From: Planctomycetota bacterium
GTDB lineage: Bacteria; Planctomycetota; Phycisphaerae; UBA1845; UTPLA1
Assembly (NCBI GenBank): GCA_016712275.1
Contig: JADJRI010000026.1
Coordinates: forward strand, 1-50,745
Direction: 5' to 3'
Length of the DNA stretch: 50,745 bases
Both the position numbers and the translations under genes were made by a program. The first letter of the stretch is position 1, and each line of letters starts with the position of its first letter. Shown here in pieces: positions 1 through 9,338 of the stretch. The notes beneath the pieces are model-generated. The model was not told the origin of the DNA and made no database searches. It saw only the letters and a program-made list of their open reading frames with translations.

Positions 1-3000
1 GGATAATCGTACTTGTTGCAATTTTTACCGCGGGGCATGCGGCCCACGCTCAATTGATCCCGGCGGCGGCGACTGAGGAACCGCAAGAGGGTGTCGTTTA
101 CTTCAACACGGGGCCGGTGGAAGTCGCAGGCTTGTTGAATCTCCTTGACGATTCGGCTGTTGTATTCGAGTCGGACACGGCATACATGCTCATGTTGGAC
201 GGACCGATCACAAATGATCGTCGATCGGCGTTGGAGGGCATCGGCGCGGCATTGTTCGATTACCTCCCGAAGCACGCCTATGTGGCCCTACTCGGCAATG
301 TCGATCGCGATGCGCTACGTCGCCTCGGCTTTGTAACGTATGTCGGCGTCATGCGGGAGGAATGGAAGATCGACCCGCAGTTGACCACCCGCACATACAC
401 CCAGCCTGATATGCTGGTCATCGTTGCCGCGGGCAGGTTGCCCGTGGTTGTGACGATCTTCGGGGGCCTCGATCCTGCGCCGGCCCTTGAGACCATCAAG
501 TCGATGCCCGGCGGTGTGGTCCACCACACGGAGCCACTGGGTGACTGGTTCGAGATCTCGGCCGAGGTGCCCGCGAACATGGTCGCGTCGCTCGCTCGCT
601 TGAGTTGCGTGCAGTACATCGAGCCCGCCGGCGAAATCACCCTTCGCAACAGTACGAATCGCTGGATTGTCCAGAGCAATGTCACCAATGTGACACCGCT
701 CTATACGGCCGGAATCCACGGAGAAGGCCAAGTCGTCGGCGTGATCGACGGCAAGGCCGACCGGCAGCACTGTTCGCTCAGCGGAACGAAGATTCTCTTC
801 TACAATACGTCCGAAAGTCCGGACGACGTCCACGGCACCCACGTCTCCTGCACGGCGGTCGGCAATGCTGGCATCGATGACAACACGCGCGGCGTCGCCT
901 ACCTCGGCAACATGGTTTTCAACACGATTCCCGCATTCAATGAAACCGCCGTCAACTCCGCGCTGACGGCACACTCCAACCAGGGCGCACGCATTCACAC
1001 CAACAGTTGGGGAGATGACGGCACAACCAGTTACAACAGCATGTGCCGTGGTTTCGACCTCTTCAACTATCAGCACGAAGACGACCTCGTTTGCCTTGCC
1101 GTCACCAACACCGGCTCTCTGAAGAACCCGGAAAATGCGAAGAACCTGCTCGCGGTCGGTGCATCGGCCGACACGCCGAATCAAGCCAATTTCTGCTCCG
1201 GCGGGACGGGACCCACGGCCGACAGTCGTCGCAAACCAGAAATATTCGCTCCCGGTTGCAGCACGACCTCCGCGACGCCCGGTACCTGCGGTACCACCAA
1301 CCTGACCGGCACATCCATGGCCAGCCCGGCCGTCGCGGGCACCGCGGCCCCTTGTGCGACAATATTACGCCGATGGCTATTACCCAAGCGGCGCACGAAT
1401 TGCGGGCGATGCATTCGTTCCGACCGGCGCATTGGTCAAGGCCACGCTTCTCAATTCGGCTGTCGACATGACGGGGATTGCCGGCTACCCCAGCAATCAA
1501 GAGGGATGGGGTCGCGTCTTGGCGGACAACGCTCTGTATTTCAACGGCGACGCACGAAAACTGGCCGTCCTCGATGACATTCGCAATGCGACGGGACTTG
1601 CCACGTCGGAATTCGAAACATACGCATTGAATATATCCTCCGCCACACAGCAACTTCGTGTCACGCTTGTGTGGACAGACCCGCCCGCGTCCGCGAGCAC
1701 AGGCACCGGCGTCGCTTCCGTCAATGACTTGGACTTGGAGGTGGTCACGCCGGGCGGAACCACCTATCTCGGCAACGTTTTTTCCGGTGGCGTTTCGATC
1801 GCCGGCGGAACAAAGGACAGCCGTAACAACGTCGAACAGGTTCATGTAAACAATCCGCAGGTCGGCACATGGACCGTTCGCGTGGTCGGTGCGACTGTCG
1901 CACAAGGTTTGCAGGGCTATGCTGATTGCCACGGGCGATGTGGTCGCCACAATTGCTCCGCTTACCATTTCGCTTCCGGGCGGCGCTCCCGCCAACCTTG
2001 TTTCAGGTTCACCGACAAATTTCAACGTGACCATCACGCCCGGATCCGAAACGCTTGTTCCCGGCTCCGCACATCTTTTCTATTCGTACGATGGCGGCGC
2101 GTTTCAGAGCGTGCCGCTCTCGCCTTCGGGCGGTGACAATTATGTCGCCACGCTGCCCGCCGCCCTGTGCGACGATACGCCGAGATTCTATGTGACCGCC
2201 GCGGGAAATCTGGGTGCCAGTGTCTCGTCACCACCCGGCGCGCCTGCGAATTTCTATCAGGCAATGGTCGGCACGATGAGCGTTCGATTCACTGACAACT
2301 TCCAGACCAATCAGCTCTGGACCGTATCGGATACGCCATCGGGCGGCGGCGCTTTCACAGGCACCTGGCAGCGCGGCGTACCGGTCGCCGGCGCGACGGC
2401 TGCCCCGACGACGGATGCCGATGGCTCCGGTCAGTGCTACCTGACGGACAATTCGTCACCGACCGCAGACATCGACAACGGCCTCACGACGCTGGCATCG
2501 CCGGCGATCAACATCACCGGCCTCACCACGGCCGAAATGAGTTACGCGCGCTGGTATTCAAACAGCACCGGCGCCGCGCCTCAGGCGGATACCCTTCACG
2601 TGCATGTTTCGGACAACAACGGCCTCTCCTGGGTATTGCTCGAAACGGTCGGACCGACCACCTCATCGCCGAATCCTGAAGTCTCAGGCGGCTGGTTCAC
2701 CAAGACTTATTCGCTCAATGGCGTGATCGCGTTCACCAATCAATTCAGAGTACGTTTTTCAGCGGATGATGCGGCAACGCAGTCTTTCGTCGAGGCAGCC
2801 ATAGACGCCGTTGTCGTTCGCGGTCTGGAATGCGACGATCCCGTCATCACACCACCGGCAGCGCCCACGGGGGTCAGTGCGTCAAACGGGGAAGATTGCG
2901 CCAATATTACGATCAATTGGAACTCTGTTGTCGATGCGACGGACTACGAGGTTTGGCGGAACACCACGGATGATTCCGGCTCCGCAACTTCTCTTCAAAT

Positions 3001-3302
3001 CGGCATCGCCGGTCAATCGTATGATGACAACACCGCAGCCTACGGATCGACGTATTATTATTGGGTAAAGGCTTGCAACGCCGGGGGTTGCAGCCCGTTC
3101 AGCCTCTCGGATTCCGGCGACATTTCGTTGACCGGCGATTTCACCGGCGACGGCCTGATCGATGGAGCCGATGTTCATGGCTTTGCGGACGCCCACCTCG
3201 CGTTTCCGGCTTTATGACAGTTGCGCCGACCTTGCTGCTCCCTTTGGCGCCTTGGACCAGCTTGACATCGATGCGTTCGTGAATCTCCTGATTGCGCCGT
3301 AA
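1..3302 (+). CDS. Secreted subtilisin-like (S8) protease with FN3 and dockerin-like tail; 5' truncated by window, three apparent frameshifts
   Basis: The reading frame is open from base 3 and its first codons give the end of a signal peptide (IIVLVAIFTAGHAAHAQ), so the true start lies upstream of the window. The catalytic triad of family S8 is visible: Asp in GVIDG (747-749), His in HGTHV (831-833) and Ser in GTSMASP (1314-1316). A beta-rich region follows, then a fibronectin type III-like domain (about 2850-3110) and a C-terminal pair of Asp-rich repeats (TGDGLIDGADV, then ALDQLDIDAFVNLLIAP). The frame breaks three times: an extra C in the CCCC run at 1348-1351 (AGTAA then LVRQYYADG), a missing base near 1922 (QGYA then LIATGDVV), and a shift near 3205, after which YDSCADLAAPFG continues to TAA at 3300-3302. 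The break next to the active-site Ser would destroy the enzyme, so I treat the breaks as sequence errors. It is a relative of the larger protease at 38169. Secreted or surface protein degradation is the likely role. Confidence 0.85.
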
Positions 3303-3393
3303 CCGTCCAAAAGATCGGTTATACTGTCAGTCGATTCATTTCCAGCACGATGGACCCGAGGTTGGGTTCAATCAGGGTGTGGAGTGTGCCGAC

Positions 3394-4224
3394 ATGATAT
3401 CGAAGAAGACTGGCGCGTGTGCGTTCACGTTGATCGAATTGCTTGTCGTTGTCGGGATAATCGCGATCTTGATGGCGATCTTATTACCGGCGCTGTCGTC
3501 CGCGCGAAACGAGGGCACAAAAACAAAGTGCCTCGCAAACATGCGTGCCATCGGAATGGCACTCGAAACCTACTCGATGGACGACGAACGCGGGTTCACA
3601 TCACCCATCCACCCCAAGGCTGAAACCGAATGGCTTTATGACGGCGAATATGAATATGGCGGCAAAACCGGCCTGGATGTCATGGGCGACCCGGACTTTC
3701 GGCAGGAAAATCGCATACTCAACAAGTATATTTTCGGCAATGCGATGAGCGCGACGCTGGCGTTGTATGAATGCCCCGGCGATCGCGGCGTGCCGGATGC
3801 GCCCGTCGATTTCGAGCCGTTTTTCGTCGAGCCCGCTTACAAGGACAGGAAAATCTTCGACCTTGCCGGTACAAGCTACCGCTTGAACAACCATATCGAC
3901 TTTCTCGGCGGCTCCGGCTTTTCGCAAAATTTCTACGGCCCCTACTTCCGCCCGCGAACGCGCGTTCCCAGCACGGCGCAAACCGTCATCCTCGAGGAGG
4001 CTATTGCCGAGGTCGCCAAGTGGAATGCCGCCACCTACCCTGTCACCGGCTGGCATGCCAAGCGCAACCGGTTTAATGTCGCATTTGTTGACGGCCATGC
4101 AGGTCCCATCTACCTCAGCCAGCAAAATGATCTCACCGCAAATTATCCGAATTACTGGGTCCTCAGGGGCGACCAATGGCGTATGGATTGTTACCCAGAA
4201 AATCCGGTCCCGGACTTGCCATAA
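3394..4224 (+). CDS. Prepilin-type N-terminal methylation protein (type II secretion pseudopilin-like, planctomycete type)
   Basis: The start ATG at 3394 is supported by GGAG at 3381-3384. About ten residues in comes the prepilin signal: a Phe-Thr-Leu-Ile-Glu cleavage/methylation site followed by a hydrophobic helix (FTLIELLVVVGIIAILMAIL) and LPALSSAR. The rest (276 residues in all) is a globular C-terminal region containing the late motif FVDGHAGP (around 4085). This matches the large family of planctomycete secreted proteins that carry a type IV pilin/pseudopilin N-terminus with a short-patch H-x-G motif near the end. The family occurs in many copies per genome and individual functions are unknown. 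It probably sits in the inner membrane or is assembled on a pseudopilus. A TATACT -10-like element lies at 3320-3325 without a clear -35. The gene is intact. Confidence 0.85.
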   Translation: MISKKTGACAFTLIELLVVVGIIAILMAILLPALSSARNEGTKTKCLANMRAIGMALETYSMDDERGFTSPIHPKAETEWLYDGEYEYGGKTGLDVMGDPDFRQENRILNKYIFGNAMSATLALYECPGDRGVPDAPVDFEPFFVEPAYKDRKIFDLAGTSYRLNNHIDFLGGSGFSQNFYGPYFRPRTRVPSTAQTVILEEAIAEVAKWNAATYPVTGWHAKRNRFNVAFVDGHAGPIYLSQQNDLTANYPNYWVLRGDQWRMDCYPENPVPDLP

Positions 4225-4471
4225 GCACTCAGAACCGTCGAGACTGAACAAAAACCGCGTTCCTTTCAACCAGCTTTAACGGTCGCAAGACGGCATCGCC
4301 TGTGAATTCTCGCCATACCATGTCTGAAATCACCCTTGCCAACCACCTCATATTGGACTAAAAACCACGGTTTATGATTTGGCGGCCGCAGCTCTCTTAC
4401 ATGAATTTCGAGGGCTTCGCTCAATCCGTATCGGCGGGCAGAGGCTGCGCAAAAGGGAAGCGGCGACGGTC

Positions 4472-4984
4472 ATGAAGTTCATTCTATTGGATAAGATCGT
4501 CTCGCTGGAGCCTCCGAACCGCATTGTGGCGCGGAAAACACTGTCGCTAGCGGAAGAATATCTGGCCGACCACTTCCCAACATTCCCTGTGATGCCCGGC
4601 GTTCTCATGCTGGAAGCGATGGTCCAGGCCTCGGCCTGGCTGGTTCGTGTGACGCAGGACTTTGGCAACAGCATGGTGGTGCTCGAAGAGGCAAAGAATG
4701 TGAACTACAAGAGCTTTGTCTCGCCCGGTCGCTCGCTTGAGGTGGTGTCTGAGGCGGTTCGAATCGATGACAACTCCAGCGAATTCAAGGCGCTGGGTCG
4801 TTCGCCGGAAGGCGATGAAATTGTAAAAGCGCGGTTGAAACTTCGGCATTACAATCTGGCCGATTCAAACGCGCTGTTGGCCGAGTCCGATGACCGGCTC
4901 GTTGAAGATTTGCGGGGCAAGTTAAGTTTGCTCGGCGGGCCGTCGGCGATCAAGATGGCTGCAGCATTGACGAACAACATGTGA
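4472..4984 (+). CDS. FabZ-like 3-hydroxyacyl-ACP dehydratase (hot-dog fold), first of two in the cassette
   Basis: A 170-residue single hot-dog protein. The FabZ/FabA active-site signature is intact: HFPTFPVMPGVLMLEAM, with catalytic His34 and Glu48. I chose ATG 4472 because a purine-rich AAAGGGAAG lies upstream at 4451-4459 and family alignments normally begin close to the first strand (MKFILLDKI). The reaction would be removal of water from a 3-hydroxyacyl-ACP to give a trans-2-enoyl-ACP. It is the first gene of a five-gene run (4472-8569) whose members are 4 to 30 bases apart or overlap, so it is very likely co-transcribed with the ACP and the two ketosynthases. The protein extends about 20 residues beyond a minimal FabZ at the C-terminus. 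Substrate chain length cannot be told from sequence. Confidence 0.85.
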   Translation: MKFILLDKIVSLEPPNRIVARKTLSLAEEYLADHFPTFPVMPGVLMLEAMVQASAWLVRVTQDFGNSMVVLEEAKNVNYKSFVSPGRSLEVVSEAVRIDDNSSEFKALGRSPEGDEIVKARLKLRHYNLADSNALLAESDDRLVEDLRGKLSLLGGPSAIKMAAALTNNM

Positions 4985-5010
4985 CAAGTCCGCAGGGAGG
5001 ACCGATTGAT

Positions 5011-5400
5011 ATGGAGATGAGCCGCGATGAAGTATATTCAAAAGTAAAGGATGTCTTGGTCGATGCGCTGGGTGTCGATGACGATGAAGTCACCGAAACC
5101 GCGACGCTGCAGGGCGATTTGGGCGCGGAGTCGATTGACTTTCTCGACATTGTATTCCGCCTCGAAAAGACCTTTTCCATCAAGATTCCGCGCGGTGAGT
5201 TGTTTCCCGAGTCGATCGTGAGCAATCCCGAATATGTCGAGGGCGGCAAATTGACGGCCAAGGGACTTTCCACCCTAAAAGCCGCCATGCCCCATGCCGA
5301 CTTCACCGATTTCGAAAAAGACCCGGACATCACACGGATGCCCGTTCTGTTCACCGTCAAGACAATCGTAAATTACCTGACAACCAAGATGGCGGCCTGA
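5011..5400 (+). CDS. Acyl carrier protein with an internal insertion
   Basis: A 129-residue acyl carrier protein. The phosphopantetheine attachment serine is Ser41 in DLGAESIDFLDI (canonical DSLD/DSxD). Helix I, the long loop and helix II read normally. About 45 extra residues (roughly 60-108, NPEYVEGGKLTAKGLSTLK onwards) separate helix II from the closing helix LFTVKTIVNYLTTKMAA. Ordinary AcpP is near 80 residues, so this is a specialised carrier. The start ATG at 5011 has a strong Shine-Dalgarno GGGAGG at 4995-5000; an upstream in-frame GTG at 4981 overlaps the preceding stop and is less likely. The gene lies between two dehydratases, and it presumably carries the growing chain for the ketosynthases downstream. 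Confidence 0.88.
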   Translation: MEMSRDEVYSKVKDVLVDALGVDDDEVTETATLQGDLGAESIDFLDIVFRLEKTFSIKIPRGELFPESIVSNPEYVEGGKLTAKGLSTLKAAMPHADFTDFEKDPDITRMPVLFTVKTIVNYLTTKMAA

Positions 5401-5404
5401 TTTC

Positions 5405-5896
5405 GTGCGTTGGATCTGGATCGACAAATTCACTGATTTTCAGTCCGGCGTCTCTGCCACGGCGATCAAAAACGTCTCGATGGCCGAGGAGCATTTGCAC
5501 GACCATTTTCCGGCCTATCCAGTCATGCCCGCCAGCCTGATCGTCGAGGGCATGGCCCAAACCGCGGGCATTCTCGTCGGCGAGGCCCGCAATTTCGAGG
5601 AAAAGGTCATTCTCGCCAAGGTGAAGCAGGCGAAATTCCTGAAGGAAGTTCGACCCGGAGACCAGCTACAATACGATGCCCGAATCGAGCAGGTGTCACC
5701 CCAGGGGGCGATGACTGCGGGCCGTGTTACAGTCAACGGCGAACCGCTGGCGGAAATCGACATCGTATTTTCCCACATCGACAACAACATGAGCGGCCTG
5801 GCCTTTCCCGAGGAGAACTTTGTGTTCACCGAGGACTTCAAGTCGTTGTTGACGACATACAACGTCTCCGCCTCCACGGCCGCATCGGCCCAGTGA
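5405..5896 (+). CDS. FabZ-like 3-hydroxyacyl-ACP dehydratase, second of two in the cassette
   Basis: A 163-residue hot-dog protein, paralogous to the gene at 4472. The same active-site positions are kept: His34 in HDHFPAYPVMP and Glu48 in LIVEGMAQTAG. The Pro-Gly turn of FabZ (MPG) is replaced by MPA, a substitution also seen in divergent FabZ-like proteins. It starts with GTG at 5405, five bases after the ACP stop codon, and so probably depends on translational coupling. Two divergent dehydratases flanking one carrier suggests either a heterodimeric dehydratase or two dehydrations at different chain lengths. The sequence does not separate these options. Confidence 0.82.
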   Translation: MRWIWIDKFTDFQSGVSATAIKNVSMAEEHLHDHFPAYPVMPASLIVEGMAQTAGILVGEARNFEEKVILAKVKQAKFLKEVRPGDQLQYDARIEQVSPQGAMTAGRVTVNGEPLAEIDIVFSHIDNNMSGLAFPEENFVFTEDFKSLLTTYNVSASTAASAQ

Positions 5897-5924
5897 CGCA
5901 CGGTTGGCACGGGGAGCGATAACC

Positions 5925-7271
5925 ATGAACAAGAAAAGAGTTGTCATCACGGGCATGGGCGTCGTAACGCCGGTCGGCATCGGCATCGGCGGAAACCTTC
6001 GATGCCCTCGTCGAGAAGAAATGCGGCATTGATCGAATCCATTCGTTCGATCCCTCCTTCTTTCCCACGCAAATTGCCGGCGAGATCACCAAGATCGATG
6101 TCAAAGACTGCGTGCCCAAAGGCTACCGCAAGGCCACGAAAGTCATGGCCCGCGATATCGAGCTGGCCGTCATTGCTGCGTATCACGCAGTGAAGGATGC
6201 GGGCATCAAGACGAAATGCCTCGTGGAGCGCGGCGAGGCCGAAAAGACCGATGTCGATTCGACGCGCTTCGGCGCGAACATCGGCGCCGGCCTCATCTGC
6301 GCCGATCTGAACGAACTGGCCGGTGCGCTGGCGTCGGCCGTCGATGATCCTGCCGTCGCGGGCAACCGTGCGTTCAGTTTGAACAAATGGGGCAGCGACG
6401 GCATGCAGAACCTCACGCCGCTGTGGCTGCTCAAGTTTCTGCCCAACATGCTCGCCTGCCATGTGACCATCGTCCATGATTGCCAGGCGCCTTCAAACAC
6501 CATCACCTGCGGCGAGGCCAGCTCGCATCTCGCCATCGGCGAGGCATACAGAACCATCGAGCGCGCGCGGGCCGATATTTGCATTTGCGGCGGCGCGGAA
6601 AGCAAGCTGAATCCGATGGGCCTTGCCCGCCAGCAATTGCTGAATCGACTTGCCACCGACCGAAACGAATCGCCCGCCACGGCCTGCCGTCCGTTCGACA
6701 AGGACCGTCGCGGATCGGCCATCGGCGAAGGCGGCGGCCTGCTTATTCTCGAGGAAATGGAGCGGGCCAAGGCCCGTGGGGCGCATATTTATGCCGAGCT
6801 TGGCTTCGGCGCCAGCTCAACCAACGCAACCAGTTGAAACAAACCAGCAAGACGGCCGCGGCCAGTCCATTGCCATCCAGAGGCGCCGCCGATGCCAAAG
6901 TCACGGCCGAACATGTCGAATTGATCAATCTCTTCGGCGCGGGCACCCGCGACCACGATCAGTCAGAAGCATCCGCGGTGCGATCAGTCTTTGGCGACCG
7001 CGCAGCAAAGATTCCCGTGCTCTGCACGAAGGGCTCGATGGGCAACAATGGCGCCGGTGCGGGTGCCGTCGATATGGCAGTCATGGCCAATGCCATGCAC
7101 CGCGGCGTGGTTCCGCCGTCACTCAACACGGACGCGGTCGACTCCGATTGCGGCATCCATGTCGTTCGCGGCGATCCGATCGATTGCCGGGCAAATGTGG
7201 CCGTTTCACTTGCGGCGTCGCTCTCGGGCGGCCAGACCGCGGCCCTCGTCATTCGGAGGTGGCAGCCATGA
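5925..7271 (+). CDS. Ketosynthase-fold protein lacking all catalytic residues (chain-length-factor/KS-beta-like), with apparent frameshifts
   Basis: A beta-ketoacyl synthase of the thiolase fold, beginning MNKKRVVITGMGVVTPVG at ATG 5925. Aligned by eye with the intact neighbour at 7268, the nucleophile Cys is replaced by Glu (codon 6514-6516, in TITCGEASSHLAIGEA), the first His by Phe (6933-6935, in NLFGAGT for AHGTGT) and the second His by Asn (7044-7046, in KGSMGNN for KSMLGH). Known KS-beta/chain-length factors carry Gln in a GQAG context at the Cys position, so GEAS is close to that class. The protein should not condense acyl groups itself and probably pairs with the next gene product. 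Three one-base shifts are inferred, near 5992, 6818 and 6885; the flanking stretches of all three frames read as family sequence. The stop overlaps the next start (ATGA at 7268-7271). Confidence 0.78.
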
Positions 7272-8569
7272 GTCAGCGGCGAATTGTTATCACCGGCATG
7301 GGTTGGATCACCCCCCTCGGCCACGACATCGAAACAGCCTGGAAGGGAATTCTCGGCGGCGACAGCGGCATCGCGAAGACAACCATCTTCAATGCCGATA
7401 CGTTTCCGACGCAATTCTCGTCCGAGGTAAAGAATTTCGATCTTCGCAAGTTTCTTACGCCCGAGGAATTTGAACGGCATCAAACCGCGTCGCGCCAGGC
7501 GCGCTTTGCCTTGGCGGCCGCGAAGATGGCATGGGAAAGTTCCAAACTCGCCGAAAAGCTCGATCTCGATCGCACCAACGTCGGCGTCTATCTCGGCGGT
7601 GGCGAAGGCCCGCTCGATTTCGAGAATTTCGTCGCAGCCGCCGTCGATGGCTGGGATTACTCGGCAGGCAAGCTCAACAGCGTGCGCTGGGCCGAAGTTG
7701 CGATGAAATGCCTCACCGAAACGAAAGAGGCGGAGCAGGACCCGAACATGGCCGCCGCCCACATCGCGGAGCTGTTCAACATTGAAGGCCCGAACTTCAA
7801 CACGCTCACGGCCTGCGCCGCCAGCACACAGGCCATCGGCGAAGCGATGAACATGATTCGCCGCGGCGATGCCAACGTGATGATCTCCGGCGGCTGCCAC
7901 TCGATGATCCACCCCCTCGGCGTCACCGGCTTCAACCGCCTTACCGCCCTTTCGACGCGCAATGACGCCTGCATCTCGGCTTCGCGCCCGTTCGACCGCA
8001 CGCGCGACGGCTTCGTCCTTGGCGAAGGCGCGGGCATGCTGATTCTGGAAGAACTTGAGCACGCCAAGGCCCGTGGCGCAAAAATCCTCTGCGAAGTGCT
8101 TGGCTATGGCTCAACCGCCGATGCCTTCCGCATCACCGACATCCACGAAGACGGCCGCGGCGGCATCGCCTCGATGCGCATGGCCCTCAAGGATGCAAAC
8201 GTGCCCGCAACCGAAATCGACTACATCTCCGCCCACGGAACCGGCACGGCCGAAAACGACAAAATCGAAACCAAGGCGATCAAGGGCGTCTTCGGCGACC
8301 GTGCCAAGCAGGTGCCCATCAGCAGCGTCAAGAGCATGCTCGGCCACCTCATCGCGGCCGCCGGCGCGTGCGAGCTCATCACCTGCGTCCTGGCCATTCG
8401 CGATCAGATTCTGCCGCCGACGATCAACTACCAGAATCCCGATCCGATCTGCGATCTGGATTACGTACCCAATGAGCCGCGCAAGGCCAAGGTGAAGACC
8501 TGCCTGAGCAATTCGTTCGCTTTCGGCGGCCAGAATGATACGCTTGTGATACGTGAGTTTGTGAACTAA
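7268..8569 (+). CDS. Beta-ketoacyl-ACP synthase (FabF-type), catalytically intact
   Basis: A 433-residue condensing enzyme with the full FabF triad: Cys183 in LTACAASTQAIGEA (codon 7814-7816), His323 in SAHGTGTAEND and His360 in KSMLGHLIAAAGA. It ends with SFAFGGQNDTLVIREF, the usual closing motif (GFGGxN). It would extend an ACP-bound acyl chain by two carbons using malonyl-ACP. The ATG at 7268 overlaps the stop of the degenerate ketosynthase by four bases and has GGAGG at 7255-7259, so the two are translated together. An intact KS next to an inactive KS is the arrangement of KS-alpha/KS-beta pairs in type II polyketide and related synthases. No ketoreductase, malonyltransferase or phosphopantetheinyl transferase lies in the run, so those activities must come from elsewhere. 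Confidence 0.92.
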   Translation: MSQRRIVITGMGWITPLGHDIETAWKGILGGDSGIAKTTIFNADTFPTQFSSEVKNFDLRKFLTPEEFERHQTASRQARFALAAAKMAWESSKLAEKLDLDRTNVGVYLGGGEGPLDFENFVAAAVDGWDYSAGKLNSVRWAEVAMKCLTETKEAEQDPNMAAAHIAELFNIEGPNFNTLTACAASTQAIGEAMNMIRRGDANVMISGGCHSMIHPLGVTGFNRLTALSTRNDACISASRPFDRTRDGFVLGEGAGMLILEELEHAKARGAKILCEVLGYGSTADAFRITDIHEDGRGGIASMRMALKDANVPATEIDYISAHGTGTAENDKIETKAIKGVFGDRAKQVPISSVKSMLGHLIAAAGACELITCVLAIRDQILPPTINYQNPDPICDLDYVPNEPRKAKVKTCLSNSFAFGGQNDTLVIREFVN

Positions 8570-8671
8570 GAAAAGGTTGCCGAATTGTCAGCCGGCCTTC
8601 TAGGCGACGCGTGCTATGCGGGCCAACCTTTCAGAACTTCGTTTCATGCGAAGCGATGAACTCGCTCGCCA

Positions 8672-9196
8672 TTGCGTCGCGGCAGGCGAACTTGCTTCTT
8701 TGGGGGCGCTCAAATCATTGGCGCGCTTCTCATCTGCAATCTCTGGTTTTTACTCCAGGGTTTCTGGATAGGCATTGGCTCATGGTACACCTATCCCCTC
8801 ATCGGCGTGCTACTGGTGTCGTGGCAATCAATGCTCTGGGTATTCTGGAGGCGACGGCTTCGTCGAAACCTGAGAATTGCCATCGCGAAAGAGACCCCTT
8901 GCTGCATTTCATGTGGTTATGATCTCACGGCAAATGCAACCGCAGTTTGTCCGGAATGTGGCGAAGATTGTGTCGATCGAAAAAAATTCCGATGGCGGCG
9001 ATCGCGCTATTCCAAAGTCACGAACGCGATGATAGCCAACGGTCTAACCGCATTCCTTGTTGTTTCAATAGGAGCGGCTTGGATCACGCTCGCACAATTC
9101 GAAACACTGACCACCTACTTGCTAATAACATTTTTCGGCTGCTGCATCGCACTTCCAATCGCTGTCCATAAGGCCTATCGAGATAACAAGAATTGA
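8672..9196 (+). CDS. Planctomycete zinc-ribbon membrane protein, unknown function
   Basis: About 174 residues. Two hydrophobic segments near the N-terminus (IIGALLICNLWFLLQGF and PLIGVLLVSWQSMLWVFW) are followed by a basic patch, a zinc ribbon (CISCGYDLTANATAVCPECG) and two more membrane segments. The ribbon is the signature of a large family seen mostly in Planctomycetota; its function is unknown. The N-terminus is uncertain: the only in-frame start is TTG 8672, while an ATG at 8646 in another frame would join through the G5 run at 8702-8706. The second option gives a longer cytoplasmic start and would need one more indel. Compare the paralogues at 24936 and 25702, where the ribbon comes first. 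Confidence 0.65.
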   Translation: MRRGRRTCFFGGAQIIGALLICNLWFLLQGFWIGIGSWYTYPLIGVLLVSWQSMLWVFWRRRLRRNLRIAIAKETPCCISCGYDLTANATAVCPECGEDCVDRKKFRWRRSRYSKVTNAMIANGLTAFLVVSIGAAWITLAQFETLTTYLLITFFGCCIALPIAVHKAYRDNKN

Positions 9197-9338
9197 TTAG
9201 GAGTTTCCCTCTTTGATGAGCTCTTGATAGTATGAATCTGTGTCAGTCTTGACTGGATCTCTGAACTCACGAAGGAATTTTCGATGCCAAGCCACCGCCG
9301 GGCCTTCCGTCAGATACAGCCCCCACCCCTCCATCACC

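Noticed and set aside
1340..1360. Programmed ribosomal frameshifting as the reason for the frame breaks
   Set aside because: Breaks occur in both directions, at unrelated sequences and in enzymes not known for recoding; no slippery heptamer with a downstream structure is shared.
6959..8062. 367-codon open frame on the minus strand opposite the ketosynthases
   Set aside because: Shadow of two well-conserved ketosynthase genes.
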